The position numbers and the translations under genes were made by a program. From Melieria omissa (lineage: Eukaryota > Arthropoda > Insecta > Diptera > Ulidiidae): a stretch of 64,000 bases of DNA. The notes below the pieces were generated by a model. The model was not told the DNA's origin and made no database searches. It was given only the letters and a program-made list of their open reading frames with translations. Positions 31,997 to 43,810 of the stretch are shown here, piece by piece (the first letter of the stretch is position 1; each line of letters starts with the position of its first letter). The stretch is from the NCBI GenBank assembly GCA_963971225.1, contig OZ020267.1, positions 88,773,648-88,837,647 of the forward strand. Reading direction: 5' to 3'.

Positions 31997-32344
31997 CCTT
32001 CTGTCAATACGAAAAAATTTCACCTATCATCAATATGAAGGTACCCGGGTACCTTTATGCAATTTGTATGGGAAAAGTGAAAATAATAGCGCAAAATGTG
32101 GAAAAATTGATGTTAGCTTTTAAAACAAAGTATTATTTATTGCTAATTCAAGTTAAAAACATTAAACACATATTAATAGTGCAGCATTTCAGTTTTAGCA
32201 TTTTCTTGTTTTTCGTTTTTGCTTACAACGATCGGAATAGATATAGTACGAGCATGTTCTTTTGGCCGGTGGTCGGAGTCTCGTTTTGTGCCTTCTGATG
32301 TTTGCAGAAACGAACATAAGGGCGTCTGTGCTCTCCGTAAACTG
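31997..32344. other. Unassigned DNA with an 18-bp perfect palindrome
   Basis: It begins CCCTTCTGTCAATACG after TTAA (31993-31996), like a TTAA element end, but no partner end was found. AAGGTACCCGGGTACCTT at 32039-32056 is a perfect palindrome. Nothing else recognised. Confidence 0.4.
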
Positions 32345-33029
32345 CTTCAAAACCGGGATGCCAACTTTTTAGTTTTTGAAAACCGGACAAACTTTTATAA
32401 AATGGTTAAATGGGGTGGGGGGCGGGGGCGGTATTAGAAATTATATTCCACAATTTAATTAAAACACCAACGACCTAAGTATGTTGTGTTATTATTCACA
32501 TGATTTACAAAAAAGTTAACAACTAAAACAACAAAAATCCACAAAAGATCAGTAAGTAAAAAAAACAAAAAAATAACAGTGAAAACAAATGAAATTTAGA
32601 AAAGCAAAAAATTTGAAAAGTAAAAAATTAACAATTACCATAAATATTTGAGAAAAAAAAAGAATTAAAAACAAATTGAATTCATTACAACAGTTCAAAA
32701 ATAAGTTTTTTTATGTTTTTCATTCTAAAAATGTAGTTATCAAAAAATCATAAATACAAATTATAACGCAACGTAAAAAAATTTTCTCAAAATAATAGTT
32801 ATCGGTAGCGTAAATAAAAAGCCATAAATAAAAATTATGAAGCAACGTAAACAAAAAAATCCCAAAATGATAACTATCGAGAACGAAAAAATATGTGTTT
32901 CTCATAACAGTAATGGTTAGGTTAGGTAGGGAAGGGTGTGTGCGTCCCAAGGGCAGCACTTCCACTCGGAGGCCAAAATGGCCCATTGTGAATCCCTTCA
33001 TGGAAGATTCTGGAGCTAACCAGTGGCTC

Positions 33030-36000
33030 TCAGTTCGGGGCAAACCAATTCGACCTCTTGATGAAGGAGAGTAGATCCGATATTTCAACTACTGCTGCGC
33101 AGGCCAAGTCTACCAGGAACCTTGACCCCAAGGTACGGAGTCGGCGTTCCTGCAGAGCCGGGCAGTGGCACAGGTAGTGTTGGATCGTTTCCACTTCTTC
33201 CTCATCTCCACAGCTTCTGCAGACATCACTGGACGAGAGGCACCATTTGACCAGCATAGATCCAATGGCGCAGTGTCCAGTGATGACTCCAACAAGCTGC
33301 CTAATAGAGGTTCGACTCAGGGACAGTACATATCGTAATTTCCTCACGGAAAGGGAAGGCCATATTGCCCGGCAGGTACTGCAATCAGTTCTGCTCCGCC
33401 ATGAGGACTCGATGTAAGTTTTACTCAACCTGTCAATACGTAAATACAGGGCAGATATCGGAGGGAGCACAGAGTTATCCACTTCGGTGAGAGGCAGGGC
33501 GACCCCCTTTCTTGCCATCTCATCCGCTGCCTCGTTTCCTGCCACTCCAGAGTGGCCCAGAACCCAGCAGAGAGTGACACGGTGATGTCCGATGCCGCGA
33601 AGTGCAGTGGGACAACTCTGCACTACCTTTGATTTCACAGTCGCTGATTCCAGCGCTTTAAGGGCTGCCTGACTATCCACACAGATTGTGATATCCGTGG
33701 GTGATAATCCGCTGTCGCGGTTCAATTCAGCAGCTTTCCAGATTGCATAAATCTCCGCCTGAAAGATGCTAGAGAGGTCCGGGAGTCTGAAAGACCGTTG
33801 AGCCCCTAGTACATCTGAGTGGAGACCAGCTCCTGTACCTTCCTCCATCTTAGAACCATCTGTGAAGATGGTGATGGAGGCGTCTCTTGTCACACTTGTA
33901 AGTCCCCATTCTTCCCTTGAAGGAAAGGAGGTAAGTGCGCGCGAATCAAAATCCAGGTATGGAATCAGATAGTCCGTGCAGGAATCTAATTGATGTTCCG
34001 TACCTGGCCTCGTAAATGACCTTAGGATCCCAGAGTGTCCATAAGCGTGCTCTTTCCACAAGTTGGCCTCTCTCAGCCTGAGAGCGCCTTTAGCGGCACA
34101 GCACTTAATGAACTGCTCTATTGGGTGGAGATGTAGAATCATCTCTTGGCCTGCCTGGGGGGTGCTTTTGACGGTTCCTGCTATTCCCATAGCCGCCAGT
34201 CTCTGCACCTTCATCAGTTGCGTCGCCAAGGACCTGGTGTCCGTGGCCGGCCACCAGACAATGGCTCCGTAACATAAGATCGGCCGAATGATCGCTGTAT
34301 ACATCCAGTGGACAATGCCCGGCCGCAATCCCCACTTTTTCCCGAAGGCCTTCTGACAGACGTAGAAGGCATTCAGACTCTTCTTCACCCGCTCTTCCAC
34401 GTTGCGTCTTCAAGAAAGCTTGGAGTCGAGTGTGGTGCCAAGGTATTTCACTTCGGGTGAGAGGGTGATAGTGATGCCGCTGAGTTTCGGCAGCCTAAAC
34501 TCCGGTATTTTGTATCTCCGGGTGAACAGTACCATAACCGTCTTTGAGGGGTTAACTCCTAGACCGTTATGCTCTGCCCACCTAGAGAGTTCTCCTAAAG
34601 CAGACTCCATGAGATCACTGATGGTGGAAAGAAATTTTCCAGGGATCAGGATAGTGACGTCGTCCGCATATGCTACTACTCGCAGCCTCCTGGATTCGAA
34701 GATCTCGAGGATGTTGTTTATCACAAGCAGCTACAGCAGAGGCGAAAGGACGCCCCCCTGAGGTGTGCCCCTTGTGGTTCACCTCCTCACCGAGCACGAG
34801 CCTAGGCTGGAGTGAACCCTTCTGCTACTAAGCATATCGCTGGTCCACCTCAACACTTTCTCGTCAACTTCGAATTTTCTAAGTGCACTGGTTATTGCCT
34901 CTAGAGTGACGTTATTAAAGGCCCCCTAAATATCGAGGAAAGCGGCTAACGTATACTCCTTGACGCTCAGCGATTTTTCGATCGTCTGAACGACCTCATG
35001 CAAGGCGCTGTCTACAGATTTTCCCCTTCAATACGCATGTTGCGTCCCGCAGAGTCCCCTGGACTGTGCCACTCCCCTGACATAGACATCTACCAGCCTC
35101 TCCAAAGTCTTAAGAAAGAACGATGACAGGCTGATCGGTCTGTAGTCTTTTGCAGTGATGTGGTTTGACTTCCCCGCCTTGGGGATGAACACCATCTTAA
35201 CCTCTTTCCAGGCGCGTGCTACATAGCCCTGTTGGAGAGATTCCCGAAAGATTCGCACCAAGACTTTGACCACTGCCTCCTTAGACCATTGCAGCATAGC
35301 CGGAATGACACCATCGGGACCCGGAGATTTGTACGGGTTGAAGGTGTCTATCGCCCATGCCACTTTGACCTCATCGATAATCTCCTGAACTAATACATCC
35401 GGTCGTGACGAGTGCTGTCTATGAGGTGTTGTCGTCTCAACAACACTTGTGCAACCGGGAAAGTGGGTGTTCATGAGAGTCTCTAGAAGCTCCTCTCTCG
35501 ATTCTGTCCACGAGCCGTCAGATTTCCTAATGCTGCTAGGGGTATGTGATGCCCCAGCTAGCACTTTGCGAAGTCTGGCGGCCTCGTTAACATTGTCGAG
35601 GGATTCGCAGTAATTCCTCCAATCATACCGCTTGGCCGCCTTAATAGTCTTCTTAAACTTATTAAAGCTAGCCTTGTAGGCTCCCCAGTCTTCTTCAGTT
35701 CGGCTAAGCTTAGCCTTATTGAAGAGACGTCTAGTATCTGTTCTAAGTTGTCTTAGCTCTGGGGTCCACCACACTGCGTTGGTTTTTCGTGGAGCTCGAC
35801 TTTTAGGACAGGATTCGTTAAAAGACTTGTTAAGTACTTTCGTTAGAAGATTTACTGACCTATCAATGTTGTTCCTCTCGAATGTAGCTCTCGCTTTGTG
35901 CGATGCCAGTTTCTGAGAAACTAGTGCACTGAATCTAGGCCAGTTAGTCTTCCTCGGATTCCTATAGGTTTGTGGACTTCCAACTTCTATGGCCACTGAA

Positions 36001-36638
36001 AAGACTATACGGTTGTGGTCTGAGAACGAACATTCCGTCAGTACTTTCCAATCGACCACAGAGATGGTGTTGGAGTCGGTAACTAAGGTAATATCTATTA
36101 CTTCCTCCCTAATCCTGTTGTGGAAAGTCGGCGTATTGCCTCTATTACACAGCACAAGGTTAGAGCTAAGAAGAAATTCAAAAATTGACTCACCCCTACT
36201 ATTTGTGTCGGAACTTCCCCACAGCATGTGGTGTGCATTGGCGTCACACCCGATGATGAGGTCGAGCCTGCGTGATCGGGCGTGCGCAGCAAGGTCCCGG
36301 ACTTCCTTCGGCGGTGATTCCTCTCCTTCGAAAGGCATGTATGCGGACGACAGAATCAGGTCTCGCCCCTCGTGTCGTTCGCATGTAGCCACACACAGGT
36401 CACCAGTACTGTATTGAGATAAGAGAAACAGATTAATGTACTTTCTATACACAATACAGGCTCGTATCTTACCTTCACCGCGCGAATGAAGTACTCTGAA
36501 TTGACTTGACCCCAATCCACAAGCGTTGCCTCTGACGAGCCAGGGTTCCTGGATCAAGGCCAAGTCAACTTCCTCCTCCTCCAGGAATTGCATAAGATCG
36601 TGGGTGGCGGCTTTAGAGTGGTGCAGGTTTATCTGCAC
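33030..36638 (-). pseudogene. LOA-clade LINE ORF2: endonuclease, reverse transcriptase, RNase H (five nonsense mutations)
   Basis: One frame of 1203 codons without any shift. Endonuclease (residues about 1-215): LIQEPW, GCDANAHHMLWGS, SDHNRI. Reverse transcriptase (about 420-760): FIPKAGKS, DYRPISL, FLDI, RGTPQGGVLSP and the catalytic VVAYADDVTILI. RNase H (about 890-1040): TIFTDGSK, FQAEIYAIWKA, CVDSQAALKAL, GHSGVAGNEAADEMA. A C-terminal CX2C...HX4C finger (CRSCGDEEEVETIQHYLCHC) closes it. In-frame stops lie at 35028-35030 (TGA), 34926-34928 (TAG), 34779-34781 (TGA), 34731-34733 (TAG) and 34410-34412 (TGA). All five fall between reverse-transcriptase residues 536 and 743. Confidence 0.9.
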
Positions 36639-38205
36639 TACCTTCAGCCTTTCCCTGTGTGGCGCGCTCCTTATTGGGGAAACGAGCTTTTAGGGAACCC
36701 AAGCCGAACTTAACAACACCAGAGGAGTCTCGCAGATGAGTGAAGGACGGTTGGTCAACAGCGACCACGAGGTCCTTACCCGTCTCATTTTTGCTAGTAG
36801 TGGAGGAAATTACTCTCCACTCTCCAGTATTAAGGCCGCTGTTCTGCCGACCTATCAGCTTCAACGTGTCGTCATCCTCCATGACTGGAGGCGGGACCCA
36901 CAGTGTGACGATAGGTCGGAGAGGCAATCGGTCGCGAGGTATGACCTCGAGTTTTGCTCCCTGCCAGAGAGGCTCAAGACCGCCGATTGTGCGCACCAGG
37001 AAGTTGAGTGACTGCCTGTTGCCACAACTGACGATTTTGACGCCCTTCTGCCAGCCAGCGCCGTCGAAGTCGATTTCATCATCCGCCGCCCCAAGCATCG
37101 CTCGCAGAATGCGCGCCTCAACAGAGAGCCAGTTTTCCGGGCGAATTTTCCCATCGGGATCGCTCCGGCCCACTACGGCAATCTGCAGCTCCTGTGGAGA
37201 GGAGAAGCTGGCTGAGGGTTTCAGCTTTTTCCCTTCCCCTGTAGGCTGATCGTCCCCCGATCTACCCCTTTTGACAGCCTTTTCCACTATGGTGGAAGTG
37301 GGCTTTGTCGAGGTGGATGGCTTCTGATCAGCCTTCCGCATTGACGAGGCAGCCGCGGCACTGTGTCCAGGCTTCGCCGCTCCTGCTCTGTCCGGCCGTA
37401 CAGCTGTAGCGGCCGTGGCCGTGGCCCTAAAACCAGGCTTGGCCGCCGTTGCTGTACAGGTGGACGACTGTGCAGCAGCGGCCCTGTCTCCAGGCGTTGC
37501 TGCAATAGTCAAAGTCTCAGCACCAGAAGTCGTCGCCTGCTTCTGTTCGAATTTAGCCAAGATCTTCTGGTGCTTCTTTATCAGCTCCTTCTCCTTGTCA
37601 GACAAGGATCCGGGCTCCTTACTCATTTTTCGGAGAAACGCAAGCGAGCGCCGGTAGCCATTTCTGGCTTTCTTCGCAGCACTGCTCGCCTTGCGTTCCC
37701 CCTCTGATGAAATTCCAGGAGTGGAACCCGTGGCCGCAGGCTCGTCCCCCTCCTCCAGGAGTGCCGCCTCCGCCCCAGAGTCCACCGACCCGGCGCTGCT
37801 ACCCTGCGAGAGAATCATTGATTCCCCCTCTATAGCAGCGTCGAGTCGGAGGCCCCGGAGCTGAGGCACCACCCCCGAAAGTGAGGGGCTAGCCTGTGCG
37901 ATGGTCTCCTGCGCCTTTTGCCTTAGAGCAGGTCTGGGCGCCTCCTGCTTCCCAGTAGCATTAGTAGACCGTGCAGCCTGGGGTCCCGCTGCACAGCCTA
38001 AGCGGTCGTTGGATGACGACGCCAGACAGCCCGCTCGCCCACTGTCTACCGCCGGTACTGGGGATCCGACTCCCTGCACCGTAAAAGAGTCCTTATGGGA
38101 GCCCTCCAGAATGGTTTTGATGAAGTTGGTCGCCTTCCCCTGTGGCGTTTCTTTGACATCTATCACGCCACCAAAAGATGATAAGAAAACAGCCGCTCCT
38201 AACAT
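36613..38205 (-). CDS. LOA-clade LINE ORF1 protein
   Basis: This is a 530-codon open frame, the RNA-binding partner protein of the element. The N-terminal two thirds are low-complexity, rich in Ala, Ser, Pro, Thr and Lys. A charged helix (SDKEKELIKKHQKILAKFEQ, about residue 205) may be a short coiled coil. The C-terminal third (about residues 350-500) resembles the conserved region of LOA-type ORF1 proteins annotated as DUF4780, with ARILRAMLGAADDEIDFDG and GVKIVSCGNRQSLNFLV. There is no CCHC knuckle that I can see. The start at 38205 is the first ATG of the frame. The frame is intact. It overlaps ORF2's start in another frame. Confidence 0.85.
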   Translation of the reverse strand: MLGAAVFLSSFGGVIDVKETPQGKATNFIKTILEGSHKDSFTVQGVGSPVPAVDSGRAGCLASSSNDRLGCAAGPQAARSTNATGKQEAPRPALRQKAQETIAQASPSLSGVVPQLRGLRLDAAIEGESMILSQGSSAGSVDSGAEAALLEEGDEPAATGSTPGISSEGERKASSAAKKARNGYRRSLAFLRKMSKEPGSLSDKEKELIKKHQKILAKFEQKQATTSGAETLTIAATPGDRAAAAQSSTCTATAAKPGFRATATAATAVRPDRAGAAKPGHSAAAASSMRKADQKPSTSTKPTSTIVEKAVKRGRSGDDQPTGEGKKLKPSASFSSPQELQIAVVGRSDPDGKIRPENWLSVEARILRAMLGAADDEIDFDGAGWQKGVKIVSCGNRQSLNFLVRTIGGLEPLWQGAKLEVIPRDRLPLRPIVTLWVPPPVMEDDDTLKLIGRQNSGLNTGEWRVISSTTSKNETGKDLVVAVDQPSFTHLRDSSGVVKFGLGSLKARFPNKERATQGKAEGSADKPAPL

Positions 38206-38855
38206 GGAGATCAGACGCTGACCAGGGAGCCGCCCACTGTGGGTCAGACGCTCCTGGATTTCCGCAACTCAAACTTTGCCGGCTGAGAAGATGGGCTCCA
38301 ACAGCCGCCCAGGGACCGCCCGGTTACCGAAGCAACCTACGTGGAGGCGTTGAGTCCGCTTGGCCTGGTACCCATAAGGATCGCAGCCGAAGATGCAGAC
38401 CATGTCCCCATCCGTGCAGTCAGGTGCTTTACCTTATGGACCCAAACCCTGATCCCCATAACAGTAATAGCAACGTAAAAATTAACTGTCGCAAATAATG
38501 ATTATATTCAACAAACAAAATTGATGTTGCATTGTAATATTTACATTGCAATTATTTTTTTAAAAAACTTTTGTATAGCACAGCTGAATGTAGAGCGTTG
38601 CCATATTGTTTAGTACATGTATGTGATGTTCATACCGAACATCGCATTTATAATAATCATAGATTATTTAGTAAAACAGTAACAGTAAATGAAACAATTT
38701 TTCATTTCTATATATTACTAAATACTTTCTTGGCAAGTTTATGTACGACCGGACATTTTTGTGTCCGGTTGTTCTTTGCAACTGGACACGAACAAAGCTT
38801 TCAAAAACCGAACTGTCCGGTCGAAAACCGGACAGTTGGTAACCCTCCTTCAAAA

Positions 38856-39599
38856 CCGTTTTCAATGTAAAACTGTTAATAACAAGAGTGTTGTTTTGCC
38901 TTTTCTGAATTTTCGGCATCAGCGGCGCACACAGGACTTAATTTTAAGAGGCGTTCTGCATACAACTTTTGACCCCAATACCATTTTAAATCACTGCGTC
39001 ACACATAATTTTTGTAGCTAGAAGATATTTGGGGGTTTGAACCACGAATACCCCCTCGCGTTACCTTCTCAAGATATTCTTCACGGCGTCTGACTTTTTT
39101 GTGGTATTAAATTTATGTTTACTGCGAATAATATATGCAATCAAGCTGCAAAAATTGAGCATATTAGCTACCACTAGCCACCTTTTCGTTCCTCGATTAA
39201 TAATGAAATAGGTCAACCATTGAGCCGTAACGTTTATTAACCTTTGTACTATTGTAAATACAAATGATTTTGGGTTTTGGGTTGTCACCTCACACTGTTT
39301 TACCATGGCGCATAGTTGGATGAACCACCCAGCTTCATAGCTCTTTGGAAAGTACAACTATAAAGATTTTGTCGCCGAATATCGTTGACTTTTGGGGTCG
39401 AGGATTAATTTTTAACACCTAAGTTATCTAGAAAAAGATTTCTTTCTATATTACATCTCTAATAGATAGTAAATTGATTTTTAGGAAGATACTTAAAATA
39501 TTAGCATAGCTTTCCTTGCCCGAAAGAAGGATATTTTGGGTTTAATGTAAACAAGGGGTAAATGGAAATAGCGGTTATTTTATACTTTTAAAATTAACT
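38856..39599. other. Unassigned DNA
   Basis: No TE ends or protein motifs recognised. The last 200 bp may belong to the 5' part of the jockey-like LINE that follows. Confidence 0.4.
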
Positions 39600-40668
39600 G
39601 CAACAGACCATGACCCAAAAAAATATTAATTTAGCATTAATCTCCATTAAATCTCCCTACGAAGCTGCCAACCTGTTTGCTGAGTTTTTCCGCTATAATT
39701 TTGTGTCCGACTGTGATAGCGATGTGAATGCATATAGTGATATTTGCTCTTCCGTCAATATTGGTTCTCTTTCACTATCCTATGATGATGTCTTCGTCTA
39801 CTTAAATCCTCGTTTCAATCTGACGTTGATGGTTTATCAGCGTCCATGTTGAAGCGTTGTCCTTCCCTCGTCCGTCCGCTTCTACTGATTTTTAATAAAT
39901 CTCTTGCTTCTGGTGTTTTTTTAAATGCTTGGAAAGTAACTTCAATCTCTCCAGTTTTTTAGAGTGGCAACAAAAATAATGTTACCAATTATCGTCCTAT
40001 CTCTAAGTTGTTCTCTGGTCCAAGCTCTTTGAATGTATCATTGAAAATAGACTCTATTTTGCTGTAAAAAACATTTTATGTCCTAATCAACATGGTTTCA
40101 TGTCTGGCCGGTCAACTGTAACAAACTTGGCTATTTTCACTGAAGACTGGCTATCCGCTTTTCACTTCGGTTTCCAATTGGATTGTGTTTATATGGATTT
40201 TTCGAAGGCCTTCGATGAAGTTAGCCATAGTATTCTTATTTAAAAATTTGCTAAACTTGGTTTTCATTCTGTTTTCTTACACTGGATTACCTCCTATCTT
40301 AGCAATCGCAGTTGTACTGTTGTGATTAACAATGTTTCATCTCGGCCCTTTATAGCGTCATCTGGTGTACCCCAAGGGAGCATTCTTGGGCCACTGTTTT
40401 TTATAATATTCATTAATTATATTAGTTGTTGTTTTTCAACCTCCAGGTTTATTCTTTACGCCGATGAAAATTTACTCTACTATAACTTCCTTTATTGATT
40501 AGCAAAACTTTCAATCTGACTTTGATAATGTGTTTGCTTGGTGTTGCAGAAAATGTTTATCATTGAACCTCAATAAATGCTCCCAGGTTTCTTACTCTAA
40601 GTCTCATTGTCCGCTGCAAACCTCTTATTGTATCGATAATACGCCCCTAAGTCTCTTAGTGAGATTAA

Positions 40669-41306
40669 GGGAGAGGTAAGGGTTTCAGCGTAAAAAACAC
40701 TTTTTTATGCATTCTTTTTTAAATTATGGATTGATCAAATTTATTTGAACCTTTTGTACATTATTAAGCATACTTTTAACAATATTTTATAATTTTTTCA
40801 TGCAGAGATATTACAAAACAAGCCGGTGACAGAGCTTGCCCCAGAACGTCTTTGAAAAAATACAATTTGCGGTGTTCATCGATGTATCTCGGTCGGAAAT
40901 TATCTGAAATCAAAAACCATTAAAATTTAGTCAAAGTATTATATATAGTAATCCTCCCCTCAACGTTTTCCGATCATTTTTTTACATTTAAACATTTTTG
41001 GTGGCCAACTGAAGTGTAAACTGCTATTTTCCACGAAAAATTCCGCCATTTTGTGGGTCCGCCATTAATGTAAAAAAATTTTTACTAACCGTTAGGGGGA
41101 GGTATTTTAAATGTAGAAAATGTGTACCAAGTTTCAAATAAATCGGTTTAGTAGTTTTTAAATGACAGTGAACACAGACTTTGAAAAAGTAGTTTTGAGA
41201 CCAGAACAATACTTAGAAGAGAATAAGCTGTATACCTGCACTAAAGGACAGGGGACTAACTATAGACCATAACTTTAAAAGTGTAAACCCTTACCCCCCC
41301 CCCCCC
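40669..41306. mobile_element. TTAA-flanked element inside the jockey reading frame
   Basis: Starts GGGAGAGGTAAGGGTTT and ends AAACCCTTAC followed by 13 C (41294-41306), with TTAA at 40665-40668 and 41307-41310. If the element and one TTAA are removed, the host LINE reads straight through (SLSEIKDHVVIFDSKL). No coding content. Confidence 0.82.
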
Positions 41307-41452
41307 TTAAGGACCATGTAGTTATTTTTGATTCCAAGCTAACTTTTTCCAGTTAGGTGGAACAGTGCTGGCTTCACTGATCCTTACACCATAAAAACGC
41401 TTTTTAACGCCTATGTCCGGTCAGTGCTTGAATATGCGGTTTTTATGTGGAG

Positions 41453-42768
41453 AGAATATCCAAAAAGTATGAAACATAAAGAGTGTGCATCTCATACAAG
41501 CAAAAACTTGAATGCAGGTGCTGATATCGCCACCCGTCTTCTTGATGCGGGGGGGTAGACAACAAGAGGAAACACTTGAAATGACAGCACAATGCTCTGA
41601 GCGCAAATCATAGAAACACGAATGCCGCGTCTGTGCTCACTCGTTCATTCCCGCTCAATTGTCCGAAGAGGAGGAAGACGATGTGCTGTTGTTCTTGTTG
41701 TTGCGCTGGCGAAAAGCTGAAATTGTAAAACGATTTATATTTTCTGGCTGGCTTTTGTTCTTCTTCTATAAGCCTGCACAGCGTCGCATATTGCTCCTGA
41801 ACTCACTGCCGACTGTAGTGTGCGCAAAATCATAGAAAATAAAATAAAATATGGCTGGCATGGCGACCTATATGATCGCTACAGACACTTAAAAAATATA
41901 TAATAAGTAATCAATAAAAATGGAATTGGAAAGAAAAGAAAACTTTTTATTACCCGTAATAATTTTCCGTCTCGTTCTTTGGAACTTTTCTTACGGCCCA
42001 CATATAATGCTTGTTTAAAAGAACTAAAATAAGAAAATCTAATATTGTAAATTTATGATCACATCATTCGCCATGGAATCATTCAGGTGTAGAACATTTA
42101 AACTATTTTTAAACGTAGGCATGCCGTAATACAATTTTCTTATGACAAAATACTTGTCTTATTATTTATTTCTTTATTTAGTGCTTAAGTAGTGCTTTCG
42201 CCCTATTGAAAGTCAATAGGTATTAAATTATGTTTTTCCATACAATTTTCTAACCCTCCGTTAGATTTCGATAAAAAAAAAAATTAAAACACGCATCTAA
42301 TTATTTTTAATTTCAAGTGTTTCACGAATTTTGAAGTCAATATGCCTATCATTTCATTTTTCATTTTTTTTTCGTAGTTTTCCCATATTCTCAAAATTGT
42401 AATCAAGCATGTGAAAATATAAACAAATAATTTTACTTCGAACTCGCCACGTAAAAATATTTGCAAACATTTTAAATTGGGATCAACCACCAAATTTTTA
42501 AATTAATCAAAGCATTGGCCAGCAAAAAGCCATACACCACAAAGATTCGATTGATGGTGACATTGCAGCATTATAATTTTGTTACGATTGCAGCTACCCA
42601 AAATATTACTCATTTTCATAAAAGCTAACGGTATAGTTGACAGAAATTTCGAGGAATATTAAGTTATGCCTAAAATTAAAACTGATACTTCACAAAATTA
42701 TTCTGCGTTCTTGCTTTTCTAAAGAAATTACTGTTTAGATTTGGCGAAGCTGCAAAGTGAAATTTTCT
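41453..42768. mobile_element. Unclassified 1.3-kb insert in the jockey relic
   Basis: The LINE frame stops at about 41450 (EYAVFMW) and resumes at about 42772 (SYNYVTHFIKRLERV), so this DNA is an insertion. A GAG triplet occurs at both borders; the ends AGAATATC and GAAATTTTCT are only weakly inverted. Inside are an AT-rich second half and a more balanced first half (41470-41800) without a recognisable gene. Confidence 0.5.
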
Positions 42769-43341
42769 GAGTGTCTTATAATTATGTTACGCACTTTATC
42801 AAACGACTTGAACGAGTCCAGAAAGTGTTTTTAAGATATGCATTTCGATCTTTGAGATTTGTTGACCCTGTTCCATCGTACTACTCTATGTGCTCCTTAT
42901 TGCATATAAAGTCACTCGAAGGCCGGAGCAAGATTCGCTCTATGTCCTTTCTATTTGATTTAGTTACTGGTGTTATTGACTGTCCCTTGTTGCTTGATAG
43001 AATCAATTTTCATGTTCCTGCGAAACAGTTGCGGAATTATAAAATTTTCAATCTTCCCTGCTGCCATACAAACTATGTCCAATTTGCGCCCCTGGCTAGA
43101 ACTTTGGCTGAAGTTAATTCACTTTATAATGTTATTGATTTTTCATCTTCTTAATTGTCTTTTAAACATAGTTTAAACACTTAATTTAAATAATTTGTAT
43201 TAATCTGTTATTAGTCTGTAAGCTACTTAATGTACAATAGACTTAAATAAATACATAAATCTTGTTTCTTTTTTGTTTGCTTACATGTATTGATAGGCAC
43301 ACGAAAAAAGATTTTTCCGTTTCAATTAGATATTTCAAAAA

Positions 43342-43810
43342 ATGCCGAATCAAGCTGCACGCTGTGCCGTAAATCGTGGGCAAATAGTAATACAGTCGTG
43401 TCTGGGTATAGGGAATAAATATTGAACAACATTTTTAAAGCAATTTCAAGAAACAACCAAAAAGTGTATTCTGAGCAATTAAAGCGAGTTTTTGGACAAA
43501 AATGTTAACCTTGATATAGTGAACAACCTTAATACTGTGAGTGTGCAATAATAAGTTCACTATATCCAGACACGACTGTATATATGTGTTTCATGTGCCA
43601 CAATGTGAATGCGATGCGTGTGGAGTTACGCTCAGGGAAAATTCGCGAGTGTGCGAGCTGCATTTTTGCAAAAACGATTTTAAAAGCAATGATCGAGGAA
43701 AAAAAAGAAAACGGCTAATGAACGACGCATTGCCGATGGCGATGTCATGGGTGGATGACGAGGAGGAGGGGAGACCTTCCAAAATTGGCCAATCCACCCA
43801 AACAGAGTGA
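43342..43810 (+). pseudogene. THAP-domain reading frame split by a MITE
   Basis: ATG at 43342 opens MPNQAARCAVNRGQIVI, broken by the MITE 43393-43578. After it comes VFHVPQCECDACGVTL, then ENSRVCELHFCKNDFKSNDR. The pattern (Cys near the start, FHVP, then CELHF with a C-x2-H arrangement, then DF) is that of the N-terminal THAP zinc finger, found in P-type transposases and many host regulators. The frame closes at 43808 after an acidic tail (VDDEEEGRPSKIGQ). Excising the MITE with one TA restores one open frame. No downstream catalytic domain was found, so host gene and transposon origins are both open. Confidence 0.6.
43393..43578. mobile_element. 186-bp TA-flanked MITE
   Basis: Ends CAGTCGTGTCTGGGTATAG and the complement of CAGTCGTGTCTGGATATAG, with TA at 43391-43392 and 43579-43580. 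It is the short relative of the element at 1202-5437. Non-coding. Confidence 0.88.

Larger units (their letters stand above)
32915..38457 (-). mobile_element. Full-length LOA-clade LINE
   Basis: An 11-bp duplication ATAACAGTAAT (32904-32914 and 38458-38468) bounds a 5.54-kb element on the minus strand. It has a 5' UTR of about 250 bp, ORF1 (38205-36613), ORF2 (36638-33030, overlapping ORF1 by 26 bases) and a 3' UTR of about 115 bp ending in CCTAACC-type repeats. All parts are present, which is rare for LINEs, so this copy was inserted complete. ORF2 carries nonsense mutations. Confidence 0.92.
32353..38847. mobile_element. hAT MITE split by a LOA-clade LINE
   Basis: Ends CCGGGATGCCAAC and the complement of GAGGGTTACCAAC are flanked by an 8-bp duplication CTTCAAAA (32345-32352 and 38848-38855). 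Own sequence is about 940 bp (32353-32914 and 38469-38847) and has ACCGGAC words near both ends. No transposase. Confidence 0.82.
39600..43257 (+). pseudogene. jockey-clade LINE reverse transcriptase relic with two insertions
   Basis: Fragments in order on the plus strand: PYEAANLFAEFFRYNF (39655), NAWKVTSISPVF and NNVTNYRPISKL (about 39930-40010), NQHGFMSGRSTVTNL (40085), MDFSKAFDEVSHSIL (40195), SSGVPQGSILGPLFF (40355), ILYADE (40452), then IKDHVVIFDSKLTF across the TTAA insert (41310), VRSVLEYAVFMW (41415), and beyond the second insert KRLERVQKVFLRYAF to the C-terminus at 43152. Several frameshifts and stops. YADE replaces the catalytic YADD. A short 3' UTR ends near 43257. Confidence 0.85.

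Noticed and set aside
32915..32935. Telomere (TTAGG) repeat
   Set aside because: Only two units, GGTTAGGTTAGG, exactly at the 3' end of the LOA LINE; best explained as the element's tail.
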